In this document: in pieces, positions 6,594 through 14,194 of the stretch
Layout of the letters: the number at the start of each line of letters is the position of its first letter
How positions within the stretch are numbered: position 1 is the first letter of the stretch
Assembly (NCBI GenBank): GCA_002404515.1
Contig: DHJV01000108.1
Location: 16,884-32,342, forward strand
Reading direction: 5' to 3'
From: Lachnospiraceae bacterium UBA4711
GTDB lineage: Bacteria > Bacillota > Clostridia > Lachnospirales > Lachnospiraceae
Length of the DNA: 15,459 nucleotides
The notes under the pieces: generated by a model
What the model saw: only the letters and a program-made list of their open reading frames with translations
Database searches by the model: none
Told to the model about the DNA's origin: nothing
Made by a program: the position numbers and the translations under genes

Positions 6594-7322
6594 ATGAATG
6601 TATTGATATGTGATGATGAAAGACGTGACCTGCAGATGGTTCGGCTGCATGTGGAGCAGTTCAGCAAGGATCAGCAGATCGATGTGAGTATTTATACGCT
6701 ATGGAATCCAAAATCTTCAGCAGAGATTATGGCATTGGCGGAGAAACATGAGATGGATGTTGTTTTTCTGGATATTGATATGCCGCATATATCGGGCGAT
6801 GCGATTGCCAGTGCACTGACGGAAAAGTATCCGTCAATCCAGATCATATTTTTTACGAACCGGGGTGAGATGGTTTATGACATGCTCAAATATAGACCAT
6901 TCCGGTTTATACAAAAGGCAGAACCATGGAAGATTGACACGGCATTGATGAACCTGTCGAAACAGATGATGACGGATGGGCATATCCTGATCGAAAAAGC
7001 AAAAAATGAAGTGACGGATGCCACTGCGGGAGAAATCATGTATATTGAGGCAGCCAAACATCAGATTATCTATCATTTAGAGGGAGAAGTGATCGTCTCA
7101 AAGGGGAGCATGGCTAAGATCGAGAAGGAGCTGTGGGAATATGGCTTTATACGTGTGCATGTCGCGTATGTGGTGAACATACGGTACATCAAGCAGATAG
7201 GCAGGAAAGAACTGCTTTTGCTGGATGGAACGGTATTGCCAATCAGTGGAAGCTATAAGGAAGAGACGATGAAGAATTATAAAATGTTACTGGAGCGGAT
7301 CAAGTATGGAGAGTCTCATTGA
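6594..7322 (+). CDS. LytTR-family response regulator (AgrA-like)
   Basis: This encodes 242 aa. The receiver domain spans about 1-120, with acidic pocket D7-D8, phosphoacceptor D60 in VVFLDIDMP (56-64) and conserved K108. A LytTR DNA-binding domain follows (about 140-235; IMYIEAAKHQIIYH and FIRVHVAYVVNIRYI are typical). LytTR regulators usually control peptide-signalling and exported-factor genes. It should be phosphorylated by the kinase encoded next, whose start overlaps this gene by 17 nt. AGGAG (6582-6586) lies 7 nt before ATG 6594. A nine-codon ORF (6568-6597) with its own G-rich stretch overlaps the start as ATGA and might couple translation. Confidence 0.95.
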   Translation: MNVLICDDERRDLQMVRLHVEQFSKDQQIDVSIYTLWNPKSSAEIMALAEKHEMDVVFLDIDMPHISGDAIASALTEKYPSIQIIFFTNRGEMVYDMLKYRPFRFIQKAEPWKIDTALMNLSKQMMTDGHILIEKAKNEVTDATAGEIMYIEAAKHQIIYHLEGEVIVSKGSMAKIEKELWEYGFIRVHVAYVVNIRYIKQIGRKELLLLDGTVLPISGSYKEETMKNYKMLLERIKYGESH

Positions 7323-8583
7323 AATATTTGCAAATACATTGGATGCTATATTAGGTATCGTGTTTCTCACGATGATACTTGGCAAAAAGAAGAACATGTC
7401 AAACTGGCTGTTCGTCGTACTGGCGTTGATCGTCCCTGTTGTAAATGATATTTTACAGAGGGTGTTTCCAGACAGTCCGGAGAACAATATAGTCTATATT
7501 TTGCTTACCATATTCTTTGGCTTTGTGTGTACGAATGGGAAACTCTCGGAGAAGATTATCTATGTTGCGATCTGGAACATTCTGCTTATGGCATGCGGGC
7601 TGATTTTTGCATCTGTTTATGTGTATGTCGTGCGTGGAACGAACGGTATGGAATGGGAGATGAATACGATACAGCGGCTGCATTATATCATGGGTTCGAA
7701 GCTGAACCTGATTCTGTGTACGCTTCTGGTTATGGTAATCCTGAAGAAGACAAAGATGAAATCCGCAATGCCGGTTATGAATGCCGTCGTGTTCGTGATC
7801 AGTATTTTGATCGGCATAATCCTGGATATTATGCTGGACTATCCGTATCTTGACAAAAAGGGAAAGATTGCGATCGGCATTGCGATGGTCGGAATTCTGG
7901 CAATCAATGTGTTTGTCTATGTCGCAACATATCAATTAAATAAAAGCCAGGAGCTACTGATGGAAAATCAGCTTCTCCGTATGTCGCAGGAAGAGCAGAA
8001 GGAGGGAATGGAGCGCATGATGCGTCTGCAGGAGAAGAACCGGATGCTCCGGCATGACCTGCGTCATTATTTCACACTCTTTCAGGAAATGCTGGCAAAT
8101 GGAAATATGGAAGAAGCACAGAAATATGTGGAGGATGTCTTAAATACGAAGTTACAGCCGGAAGGTGTCTATATGACCGGTGATGAGATCTTAGATGCCG
8201 TGCTCAATCATTGCGATGGAATCTGCAGGCAGAAACAGATCACATTCCGGACGGAGATCAGTGCACATTTGCCAGAAGGACAGATGGAGTTTGCGATTGC
8301 ACTGCTGAATTTGTTGGAGAATGCAATCGAAGCAGAGGAATTGGAGGAGGACAAGCTGATCGAATTGCAGATTTACGAGAGTGCAGGTCTGCTGTTGGTA
8401 ACTGTACGAAACCGGATCAGCCAGTCGGTTATGGAGAGTAACCCGGAGCTTCGCACGCGGAAGGCGGATGCGAGTCTGCACGGACTCGGAAGAAAGAGTG
8501 TGAAGAAGCTGATCCGGGATATGGAAGGTTCCTTCTATGAGGAAGAACGAAACGGATTTTTTATCTCGAATATTGTCGTATAG
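7306..8583 (+). CDS. AgrC-type sensor histidine kinase (GHKL)
   Basis: This encodes 425 aa. The N-terminal half has six or seven hydrophobic segments between about residues 5 and 208, as in AgrC-type peptide receptors. A coiled linker (210-248) leads to RMLRHDLRHYF, where H250 is the likely phosphorylated histidine (HPK10 type). The ATPase domain has an N-box NLLENAIEA (335-343) and a glycine box LHGLG (391-395). The classical D-box is not obvious, as is common in this class. The start lies within the regulator gene, so the pair is translationally coupled. AgrB and AgrD genes follow, so the likely ligand is the peptide made at 9266-9409. Confidence 0.93.
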   Translation: MESLIEIFANTLDAILGIVFLTMILGKKKNMSNWLFVVLALIVPVVNDILQRVFPDSPENNIVYILLTIFFGFVCTNGKLSEKIIYVAIWNILLMACGLIFASVYVYVVRGTNGMEWEMNTIQRLHYIMGSKLNLILCTLLVMVILKKTKMKSAMPVMNAVVFVISILIGIILDIMLDYPYLDKKGKIAIGIAMVGILAINVFVYVATYQLNKSQELLMENQLLRMSQEEQKEGMERMMRLQEKNRMLRHDLRHYFTLFQEMLANGNMEEAQKYVEDVLNTKLQPEGVYMTGDEILDAVLNHCDGICRQKQITFRTEISAHLPEGQMEFAIALLNLLENAIEAEELEEDKLIELQIYESAGLLLVTVRNRISQSVMESNPELRTRKADASLHGLGRKSVKKLIRDMEGSFYEEERNGFFISNIVV

Positions 8584-8694
8584 AGTCGAAAAAGTAAAAA
8601 GTATGCTCAAAAAACGACCAACTTTGCCAGATGGGTTGTAAAATGTGGAAAATCAGGTATTGTAGTAGCAGGAAATGAAGTGAGGAGGAAGTCC
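8584..8694 (+). promoter_or_regulatory. gap before agrB, possible promoter
   Basis: This 111-nt A-rich gap has no terminator. TTGTAA (8636-8641) with TATTGT (8658-8663) at 16-bp spacing is a weak promoter candidate, and imperfect repeats (AAAAAGTA, 8589-8603; CCAAC/GGTTG, 8618-8638) could be regulator sites. I find no clear LytTR direct-repeat consensus. The AGGAGG ribosome binding site of agrB is at 8683-8688. Confidence 0.3.
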
Positions 8695-9279
8695 ATGGAA
8701 CGTCTTGCATATGCAATCACAGATTATCTGCTGCGAAGAGATGTGATCCAGAAAGAAGACTATGATATCTATGTATATGGATATGCGGTGTTTCTTGAAC
8801 AGATGTGTCAGGTGATCGGCTTTATTCTGCTTGGGATAGTCACGAAGAACCTGTTACAGACTGCATTGTTTTTGGGAACATTTTACCTGATTCGCAGTGC
8901 TTTCGGTGGGTATCATGCAGAGACGTCGCTGGTCTGTATGCTTGTCAGCTATGGTGGCTGGGGTGTGGTCATGATACTTTCCCGGTACATGGAAGCATAC
9001 CTAAAAGTACCGGCCGTGCTTTGGATTGTGCTTGCCGCAGATCTATGTGTATTTGCGACACTTGGTCCGGTTGCACATGCAAATAAGCCGCTGAATGCAG
9101 AGCAGAAACGGCGGAACAAACGAAACGGATTTCTCGTTTTAGGGATTGGCTCTTTGCTGGCATTTCTTTGGAGATCATGTGTGATTGTTGGCACTGTGTA
9201 TATTGGAACTGTAACCTTTGTAGCAGTGTTAGCAATGATAGGAAAAAGAAAGGTAGGTACAAAGTATGAAGAAGATTGA
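8695..9279 (+). CDS. agrB: AgrB-like accessory gene regulator peptidase
   Basis: This encodes a 194-aa polytopic membrane cysteine endopeptidase with about four to six hydrophobic segments. AgrB enzymes cut the AgrD precursor C-terminally and cyclise the peptide. The catalytic pair is visible in RSAFGGYHAETSLVC (67-81): H74 and C81, matching H77/C84 of S. aureus AgrB. AGGAGG (8683-8688) lies 6 nt before ATG 8695; an in-frame GTG at 8680 is a poorer start because it precedes that site. Its last 14 nt overlap the AgrD-type gene, as expected for an enzyme and its substrate. Confidence 0.95.
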   Translation: MERLAYAITDYLLRRDVIQKEDYDIYVYGYAVFLEQMCQVIGFILLGIVTKNLLQTALFLGTFYLIRSAFGGYHAETSLVCMLVSYGGWGVVMILSRYMEAYLKVPAVLWIVLAADLCVFATLGPVAHANKPLNAEQKRRNKRNGFLVLGIGSLLAFLWRSCVIVGTVYIGTVTFVAVLAMIGKRKVGTKYEED

Positions 9280-9409
9280 GAAACTCGTAGCAAAGATTGG
9301 TTACAACACTGCAAAGAAGACTGTAAATAGCGCATCTGCATGGCACAGCCATCAGGTAAAGGAGCCGGCAGCAGCACGCGCAAGCCTGCTCAAGGAAGCT
9401 TCTAAGTAA
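9266..9409 (+). CDS. agrD: AgrD-type autoinducer peptide precursor without cysteine
   Basis: This encodes 47 aa. Residues 1-20 form an amphipathic, lysine-rich N-terminal helix. A core region NSASAWHS (21-28) follows, then HQVKEP (29-34), which aligns with the conserved post-cleavage DEPKVP-type motif of AgrD proteins, and a basic/Ala tail. With cleavage after S28, the residue in the ring-forming place is S24, not cysteine, so the product would be a five-residue serine lactone (SAWHS). A serine lactone is known for S. intermedius-group AIP. The gene overlaps agrB by 14 nt, has AGGTAGG (9251-9257) 8 nt upstream of ATG, and is followed by a terminator. Assignment rests on position, size and layout; the exact cleavage site is inferred. 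Confidence 0.82.
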   Translation: MKKIEKLVAKIGYNTAKKTVNSASAWHSHQVKEPAAARASLLKEASK

Positions 9410-9421
9410 GAAACGCGCAGA

Positions 9422-9464
9422 GAAGAAAGGGTAGATGTTCAGGTGCATCTGCCCTTTCTTTTCG
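9422..9464 (+). terminator. intrinsic terminator closing the agr-like locus
   Basis: A 14-bp stem (9424-9437 with 9446-9459, one G-U pair) and an eight-base loop lead into a T-rich run. It separates the agr-like genes from glmS. Confidence 0.93.
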
Positions 9465-9494
9465 TTTGCATTTTAAAAACTGGTATGATAGAAT
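9461..9494 (+). promoter_or_regulatory. glmS promoter
   Basis: Two overlapping readings exist. TTGCAT (9466-9471) pairs with TAGAAT (9489-9494) at 17 bp; TTCGTT (9461-9466) pairs with extended-10 TGgTATGAT (9481-9489) at 17 bp. Either would start the glmS leader about 50 nt upstream of the ribozyme cleavage site. Confidence 0.55.
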
Positions 9495-9539
9495 AAGGCA
9501 ACTGTGTAAAATGGGAGGACACAGAACTCGAAAGGTAAG

Positions 9540-9690
9540 AACCTTAGCGCCTGGTCCTGAGGGGACGGAAAAAACTCAGGATGACGAGGAGAAACGTGAT
9601 CGAAAGATTCGGCGGATGCGTTTCCGCACAAGCTGAGTGCGTATACAGAAAAAAATATGTGGGTAACTGCAAAACAAAGTTCTGTAATCA
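9540..9690 (+). ncRNA. glmS ribozyme (glucosamine-6-phosphate-activated)
   Basis: This self-cleaving riboswitch lies in the 5' leader of glmS. When glucosamine-6-phosphate binds, the RNA cuts itself and the mRNA is degraded, lowering GlmS synthesis. Core motifs match the B. subtilis ribozyme: cleavage expected between A9546 and G9547 in AGCGCC, a hairpin TCCTGAG/CTCAGGA (9555-9561 with 9575-9581), GACGAGG (9583-9589), GAAACG/CGTTTC (9591-9596 with 9619-9624) around TTCGGCGGATGC (9608-9619), and AGCTGAGTGC (9631-9640) in the P4 region. The start codon of glmS follows at 9736. The 3' boundary is approximate. Confidence 0.95.
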
Positions 9691-9735
9691 GCGTGAAAGA
9701 CATAGAAAATTAAAAATAGAATAGAGGTAGATATT

Positions 9736-11550
9736 ATGTGTGGAATTATTGGTTTTACGGGGAATGAACCAGCGAAGGATATTATCATCGGCGGCTTGGA
9801 ACGATTGGAGTACCGGGGATATGACAGCGCAGGATTAGCACTTTTGTCGAACGGACAGATTCAGGTGCGTAAGCGTACCGGAAAGGTAGAGGAGTTACGG
9901 AAGCTCTGCGAGGCAGAGAAAATGCCTGCTACCTGTGGAATCGGTCATACAAGATGGGCGACCCATGGTGGGGTAACGGACGTGAATGCACACCCACACC
10001 GTGTCGGAAAGGTCGTACTGATCCACAATGGTATTATCGAGAATTACCGTCAGATCGTGACAGAGTACGGACTTGCAGATCAGCTCGTATCAGAGACAGA
10101 TTCTGAGGTTGTTGCAGCACTCTTGAACAAATTTTACGAGGGAGATCCGGTCAAGGCAATCAAGAAGACAGTGAAGGTATTGTCCGGTGCATTTGCACTC
10201 TGTATTATGTTCCAGGATATTCCGGATACGATCTATGCGATCCGGAATGTAAGTCCGATGGTAGCAACGTCCTGTGAGAGAGGTTCGGTGATTGCTTCCG
10301 ATCTGACTGCACTGATTGAGTTCTCGAAGGAGTATTTTGTCGTACCGGAGTATCACATCCTGACACTGAAAAAGGACGGCATTGACATTCAGGATCTGAA
10401 GGGAAACAAAGTGACGCCACAGATGCTGACTGTGAACTGGGATATCACAAGTGCGCAGAAGGGTGGTTATCCATTTTTCATGCTGAAAGAGATCTATGAG
10501 CAGCCGGATGCAATCCGCAACACGATCGCACCACGTATCAATCAGGAACTTCCGGATTTCACGGAGGACGGAATTGACGACGAGATATTTAAGAACTGCA
10601 AGCGTATTTCTATCGTAGCCTGTGGTACAGCGATGCATGCAGGTATGGTTGGAAAGCATCTGATCGAGAAGAAGCTCCGGATTCCGGTGCATGTAGACTG
10701 TGCATCGGAGTTCCGGTACAAAGATCCAATCATCGACGAAGATACATTAACAATCGTACTTTCTCAGTCAGGTGAGACGATTGACACATTAGAGGCGTTG
10801 AAGCTTGCGAAAAAACGCGGTTCCAAGGTGCTTTCTATCGTCAATGTAAAGGGAAGCACGATCGCAAGAGAGAGCGATTATGTACTGTATACGCATGCAG
10901 GTCCGGAAATCGCAGTTGCATCGACAAAGGCATACACCGTACAGGTAGCAGCGATGTATCTGATCGCATGCCGGATCGGACTGGTAAAGGGACTTATCAC
11001 AGAGCATGACGCAAAACGCTTCATGACAAAGCTTACAAATGCGTCGAATATCGTAGAGGAAACATTAAAATGTGCGGATGATATCAAACGTGTGGCAGAT
11101 CACATCAAGTTTGCAACGGATACGTTCTATATCGGAAGAGGACTCGATTATACGATGAGCCTGGAGGCTGCGCTGAAGTTAAAGGAGATTTCTTATGTGC
11201 ATGCAGAAGCATATGCGGCAGGCGAGCTGAAGCATGGAACGATCGCACTGATCTCGGAGAATGTACCGGTCATCGCACTGGCAACCCAGGAGGATGTCTA
11301 TGCGAAAATCATCTCGAATATCCGGGAAGTAAAGGCGAGAGGTGCATACGTTGTACTTGTCAGCATGGATGAGGCAGTGAATGATCCAAGCATCTGTGAC
11401 CAGCACATCCGTCTTCCGAAGATGGATAGTGAGTTTACATCCTTTGCAACCGCGGTTGTATTGCAGCTGGTTGCATATTACACATCGGAAGCAAAGGGGC
11501 TGGATGTGGATAAGCCGAGAAATCTGGCAAAATCCGTAACCGTAGAATAA
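9736..11550 (+). CDS. glmS: glutamine-fructose-6-phosphate aminotransferase (isomerizing)
   Basis: This encodes 604 aa, the usual length. GlmS makes glucosamine-6-phosphate from fructose-6-phosphate and glutamine, the first step toward UDP-GlcNAc for cell wall. The N-terminal class II glutaminase domain starts with the nucleophile C2 (MCGIIGF) and contains EYRGYDSAG, HTRWATHG and HNGIIENY. Two SIS sugar-isomerase domains follow (about 285-420 and 455-590), with ACGTAMHAG and SQSGETIDT in the first. The C-terminus ends in LAKSVTVE, typical of full-length enzyme. It is controlled by the ribozyme in its leader. AGAGG (9722-9726) is the likely ribosome binding site. Confidence 0.98.
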   Translation: MCGIIGFTGNEPAKDIIIGGLERLEYRGYDSAGLALLSNGQIQVRKRTGKVEELRKLCEAEKMPATCGIGHTRWATHGGVTDVNAHPHRVGKVVLIHNGIIENYRQIVTEYGLADQLVSETDSEVVAALLNKFYEGDPVKAIKKTVKVLSGAFALCIMFQDIPDTIYAIRNVSPMVATSCERGSVIASDLTALIEFSKEYFVVPEYHILTLKKDGIDIQDLKGNKVTPQMLTVNWDITSAQKGGYPFFMLKEIYEQPDAIRNTIAPRINQELPDFTEDGIDDEIFKNCKRISIVACGTAMHAGMVGKHLIEKKLRIPVHVDCASEFRYKDPIIDEDTLTIVLSQSGETIDTLEALKLAKKRGSKVLSIVNVKGSTIARESDYVLYTHAGPEIAVASTKAYTVQVAAMYLIACRIGLVKGLITEHDAKRFMTKLTNASNIVEETLKCADDIKRVADHIKFATDTFYIGRGLDYTMSLEAALKLKEISYVHAEAYAAGELKHGTIALISENVPVIALATQEDVYAKIISNIREVKARGAYVVLVSMDEAVNDPSICDQHIRLPKMDSEFTSFATAVVLQLVAYYTSEAKGLDVDKPRNLAKSVTVE

Positions 11551-11566
11551 AATTAAGATAGGATAT

Positions 11567-11596
11567 GAGCTGTCAGGATATTCTGGCAGCTCCTTT
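11567..11596 (+). terminator. weak hairpin terminator or attenuator after glmS
   Basis: GAGCTGTCAG/CTGGCAGCTC (11567-11576 with 11583-11592, one G-U pair) has a six-base loop but only CTTT follows, so termination is probably incomplete. It ends 10 nt before the MATE start codon and may let part of glmS transcription continue. Confidence 0.55.
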
Positions 11597-11602
11597 AAAG
11601 TT

Positions 11603-12940
11603 ATGAAAGATTTAACAAAAGGCTACCCGGCGAAGGTGATTATCCTGTTCGCCATACCAATGATATTTGGCAGCATATTTCAACAGTTATATAATATAGC
11701 GGACAGCAAGATCGTGAGTACATTTGTGGGTACCGAGGCATTTGCGGCAGTTGGTGCGACAAGTGTTGTTTCGAACACGTTGATCGGATTCTTAAATTCC
11801 CTGACACTGGGATTTGCAATTCCGATCGCGAACAGCTTCGGTGGAAAAGATTTTAAGCGGATGCGACGCATGGTGGCAGGTACGGTGTTGCTGACACTTG
11901 CAGGCGCAGTTGTGCTGACGGTACTGATCCTGTTTTTAATCCCGGCAATCCTGCGGCTGCTTTCCACACCGGAGGATATCATGAGTCCGGCACTTGCATA
12001 TGTGCGCATCATCTTATACGGCATTATTTTCGTGTCTGTCTATAATATGTGCGCAAATGTACTGCGTGCAGTCGGCGACAGCCGGACACCGCTTTATTGC
12101 CTGATTATCTCCGTGTTTGTAAATATTGGACTGGATTTGCTGTTTGTGAATGGATTCCATATGGGAATTCGGGGTGCTGCGTGGGCGACGATTATTTCAC
12201 AGGCACTTTCGGCAGTGCTCTGTCTTGGCTATATTCTGCTCAAATTCCGGGATATCATACCGGAGAAGGATGAGTGGAAGCCGGTCGAAGGACAGTACAG
12301 TGAGCTTCTCACAACAGGGCTTGCGATGGGATTCATGTCGCTGGTTGTAAACTTCGGAACAATCGTGCTGCAGAGTGCGATTAACGGACTTGGAACAGCG
12401 ATTGTTGCAGCGCATACGGCGGCAAGAAAGGTGTTCGATATATTCACAGTATCGCTTTATTGCCTCGGAAATGCAATGACGACCTATGTCAGTCAGAATA
12501 TGGGAGCCGGAGAACCGGGACGTATTCGCAGGGGTATCCGGCATGCCATTGTTATGGCAACGGGAATAACAACCGTACTTGTTGCGATCTGTTTCGCGTT
12601 TGGCAGACCGATATTTACATGGCTTGCATCGACGGATAATACAACGATTGTAGATTCTGCGGTGATGTATTCCCGGATCAGTATTGTGTTCTTTTATGTG
12701 TTAGGACCACTTTTCATCCTGCGGTGTAGTCTGCAAGGCATGGGACGGAAGGTGATTCCGGTCTGTTCGAGTGTGGTGGAGATGGCGATCAAGGTGCTTT
12801 CTGCGACGATTTTAGTGCCGCGGCTTGCCTATTTTGGAGTGGCACTCACTGAGCCAATCAGCTGGGTATGTATGACAATTTTGCTGACGGCAGCGTATTT
12901 TGCAAAGCCGCCGGAACAGATGTTGCGAAAATCCGCATAG
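11603..12940 (+). CDS. MATE family efflux transporter
   Basis: This encodes a 445-aa integral membrane protein with about twelve hydrophobic segments and the MATE family start KDLTKGYPAKVIILFAIPM. The two homologous halves are recognisable (GSIFQQLYNIADSKIV near residue 18-33; VVNFGTIVLQSAINGLG near 249-265). MATE proteins export drugs, metabolites or cell-wall-active compounds in exchange for H+ or Na+; the substrate cannot be predicted. The start at 11603 matches family homology, yet no Shine-Dalgarno sequence precedes it. Instead the upstream hairpin ends in CTCCTTT, which is complementary to one. It may be expressed by readthrough from glmS or from an unrecognised promoter. Confidence 0.93.
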   Translation: MKDLTKGYPAKVIILFAIPMIFGSIFQQLYNIADSKIVSTFVGTEAFAAVGATSVVSNTLIGFLNSLTLGFAIPIANSFGGKDFKRMRRMVAGTVLLTLAGAVVLTVLILFLIPAILRLLSTPEDIMSPALAYVRIILYGIIFVSVYNMCANVLRAVGDSRTPLYCLIISVFVNIGLDLLFVNGFHMGIRGAAWATIISQALSAVLCLGYILLKFRDIIPEKDEWKPVEGQYSELLTTGLAMGFMSLVVNFGTIVLQSAINGLGTAIVAAHTAARKVFDIFTVSLYCLGNAMTTYVSQNMGAGEPGRIRRGIRHAIVMATGITTVLVAICFAFGRPIFTWLASTDNTTIVDSAVMYSRISIVFFYVLGPLFILRCSLQGMGRKVIPVCSSVVEMAIKVLSATILVPRLAYFGVALTEPISWVCMTILLTAAYFAKPPEQMLRKSA

Positions 12941-12951
12941 AATGGTATAAT
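12923..12951 (+). promoter_or_regulatory. promoter inside the MATE 3' end for the 72-aa gene, ptb and buk
   Basis: TTGCGA (12923-12928), a 17-bp spacer and a perfect TATAAT (12946-12951) with TG at 12943-12944 predict a start near 12958. No later promoter is evident before ptb, so it may drive the whole butyrate operon. Confidence 0.65.
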
Positions 12952-12988
12952 TTTTAAGATTATAATTTCGTCAAAGAAGGTGAAACAG

Positions 12989-13207
12989 ATGTCGAGACTG
13001 AAGACTCCGAAAAAACCGAAGAAAGCAAAGCCTGCAAAGCCGGTTCTTAGAAAATCGGTAAAGCGTATGTCACGTAAAGAGCGGAAGCTTAAGGAAAACC
13101 GAAGAAAGCAGATGAGTAAGTATATCGACCGCACGATGGGATTCGTGGCGATCGTACTGTGCGCCGTTTCAGCAATCTTGGACGTAAAAAATAATAAAGA
13201 TTCTTAA
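12989..13207 (+). CDS. small lysine-rich single-span membrane protein, unknown
   Basis: This encodes 72 aa. Residues 1-45 are extremely basic (Lys/Arg/Pro, with PKKPKKAKPAKP near the start). One hydrophobic segment (about 50-66) precedes a short polar tail, which suggests a tail-anchored protein with a cytoplasmic cationic arm. I recognise no family. AAGAAGGTGA (12974-12983) places ATG 12989 at normal spacing; the in-frame GTG at 12980 lies inside that site. ptb starts 36 nt after its stop across a purine-rich gap with no terminator, so it is probably co-transcribed with ptb-buk. RNA, ribosome or membrane binding by the basic arm is only a guess. Confidence 0.75.
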   Translation: MSRLKTPKKPKKAKPAKPVLRKSVKRMSRKERKLKENRRKQMSKYIDRTMGFVAIVLCAVSAILDVKNNKDS

Positions 13208-13243
13208 AAAGAGGATAAGGAAGAGGAAAGGAAGAAAACAAAG

Positions 13244-14161
13244 ATGAAGAATTTTGAAGGATTACTTGAGCAGATTAAATCATGCAGCAAGAAGAAGCTT
13301 GCCGTAGCTGTTGCACAGGATGATGCAGTTCTTGAGGCAGTAAAGGCAGCAAAGGATCAGAATATTGCAGATGCGATTCTGGTTGGTGATGTAGATAAGA
13401 TCAAGGAGATTGCTGCAAGCATGGATATGAGCTTAGAGGGATTTGAGATTATCGATGTGAAGGATCCGACAGAAGCTGCACTTACAGCAGTCAAGCTCGT
13501 ACATGATGGCGAGGCAGATATGTACATGAAGGGACTCATTGATACAAAGGGATTCTTAAAGAGCGTATTGAACAAGGAAGTTGGTCTTAGAACAGGTAAG
13601 GCTTTGTCCCATGTATGTCTGTTTGAGATCGAAGGCTTCGAGAAGATGTTCTTCCTGACTGACGTCGCATTTATTCCATACCCAACATTGGAGGAGAAGG
13701 TTGATATCATCAACAATACGGTTGAGGTTGCACATGCATGTGGTATCGAGTGTCCAAAGGTAGCTCCACTTGCAGCCGTTGAGGTAGTAAATCCGAAGAT
13801 GCCGGTTACAGTTGAGGCTGCTGAGCTTACAAAGATGAACGAAGAGGGTAAGATTACCGGATGTATCGTCGACGGACCTCTTTCTATGGATCTTGCAATT
13901 GATCCGGAAGCTGCAAAGCATAAGGGAGCAACAAACCGTAAGATCGTTGGTGATGCAGATATCTTGCTGTTCCCAGACATTCATGCAGGAAACATCACAT
14001 ACAAGACATTGGTTCATACAGCAAAGGTTAAGAACGGATGTATCTTAACTGGTACACAGGCACCGGTTATCCTGACATCCCGATCCGATACATTTGAGAC
14101 AAAGGTTAATTCCATTGCCCTTGCAGCTATTGTTGCTGAGAATTTAAAGAAGAACAAATAA
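13244..14161 (+). CDS. ptb: phosphate butyryltransferase
   Basis: This encodes 305 aa of the phosphate acetyl/butyryltransferase family. It converts butyryl-CoA and phosphate to butyryl phosphate and CoA, the step before butyrate kinase. Family stretches include ADMYMKGLIDTKGFLKSVL, TDVAFIPYPTLEEKVDI, VDGPLSMDLAIDPEAAKHKG and DADILLFPDIHAGNI near the C-terminus. It lies 33 nt upstream of buk and thus forms the classical ptb-buk pair. AAGGA (13228-13232) in a purine-rich leader serves translation. Codon use is more biased (many GTT, GCA, AAG and ACA codons) than in the upstream genes, consistent with high expression. Confidence 0.96.
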   Translation: MKNFEGLLEQIKSCSKKKLAVAVAQDDAVLEAVKAAKDQNIADAILVGDVDKIKEIAASMDMSLEGFEIIDVKDPTEAALTAVKLVHDGEADMYMKGLIDTKGFLKSVLNKEVGLRTGKALSHVCLFEIEGFEKMFFLTDVAFIPYPTLEEKVDIINNTVEVAHACGIECPKVAPLAAVEVVNPKMPVTVEAAELTKMNEEGKITGCIVDGPLSMDLAIDPEAAKHKGATNRKIVGDADILLFPDIHAGNITYKTLVHTAKVKNGCILTGTQAPVILTSRSDTFETKVNSIALAAIVAENLKKNK

Positions 14162-14194
14162 TTTATAAGCATAAATAAACAGGAGGATAATAAA

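Noticed and set aside
6568..6597. Nine-codon ORF overlapping the response regulator start
   Set aside because: The G-run lies directly against its ATG, so initiation there is doubtful. It may be chance; mentioned only in the regulator entry.
9473..9703. Minus-strand ORF across the glmS leader
   Set aside because: The stretch is explained by the promoter and glmS ribozyme on the + strand, and the product has no recognisable features.
13357..13980. Long minus-strand ORF inside ptb (207 codons)
   Set aside because: It is the mirror of a highly biased coding frame; it lacks a ribosome binding site and any family resemblance.
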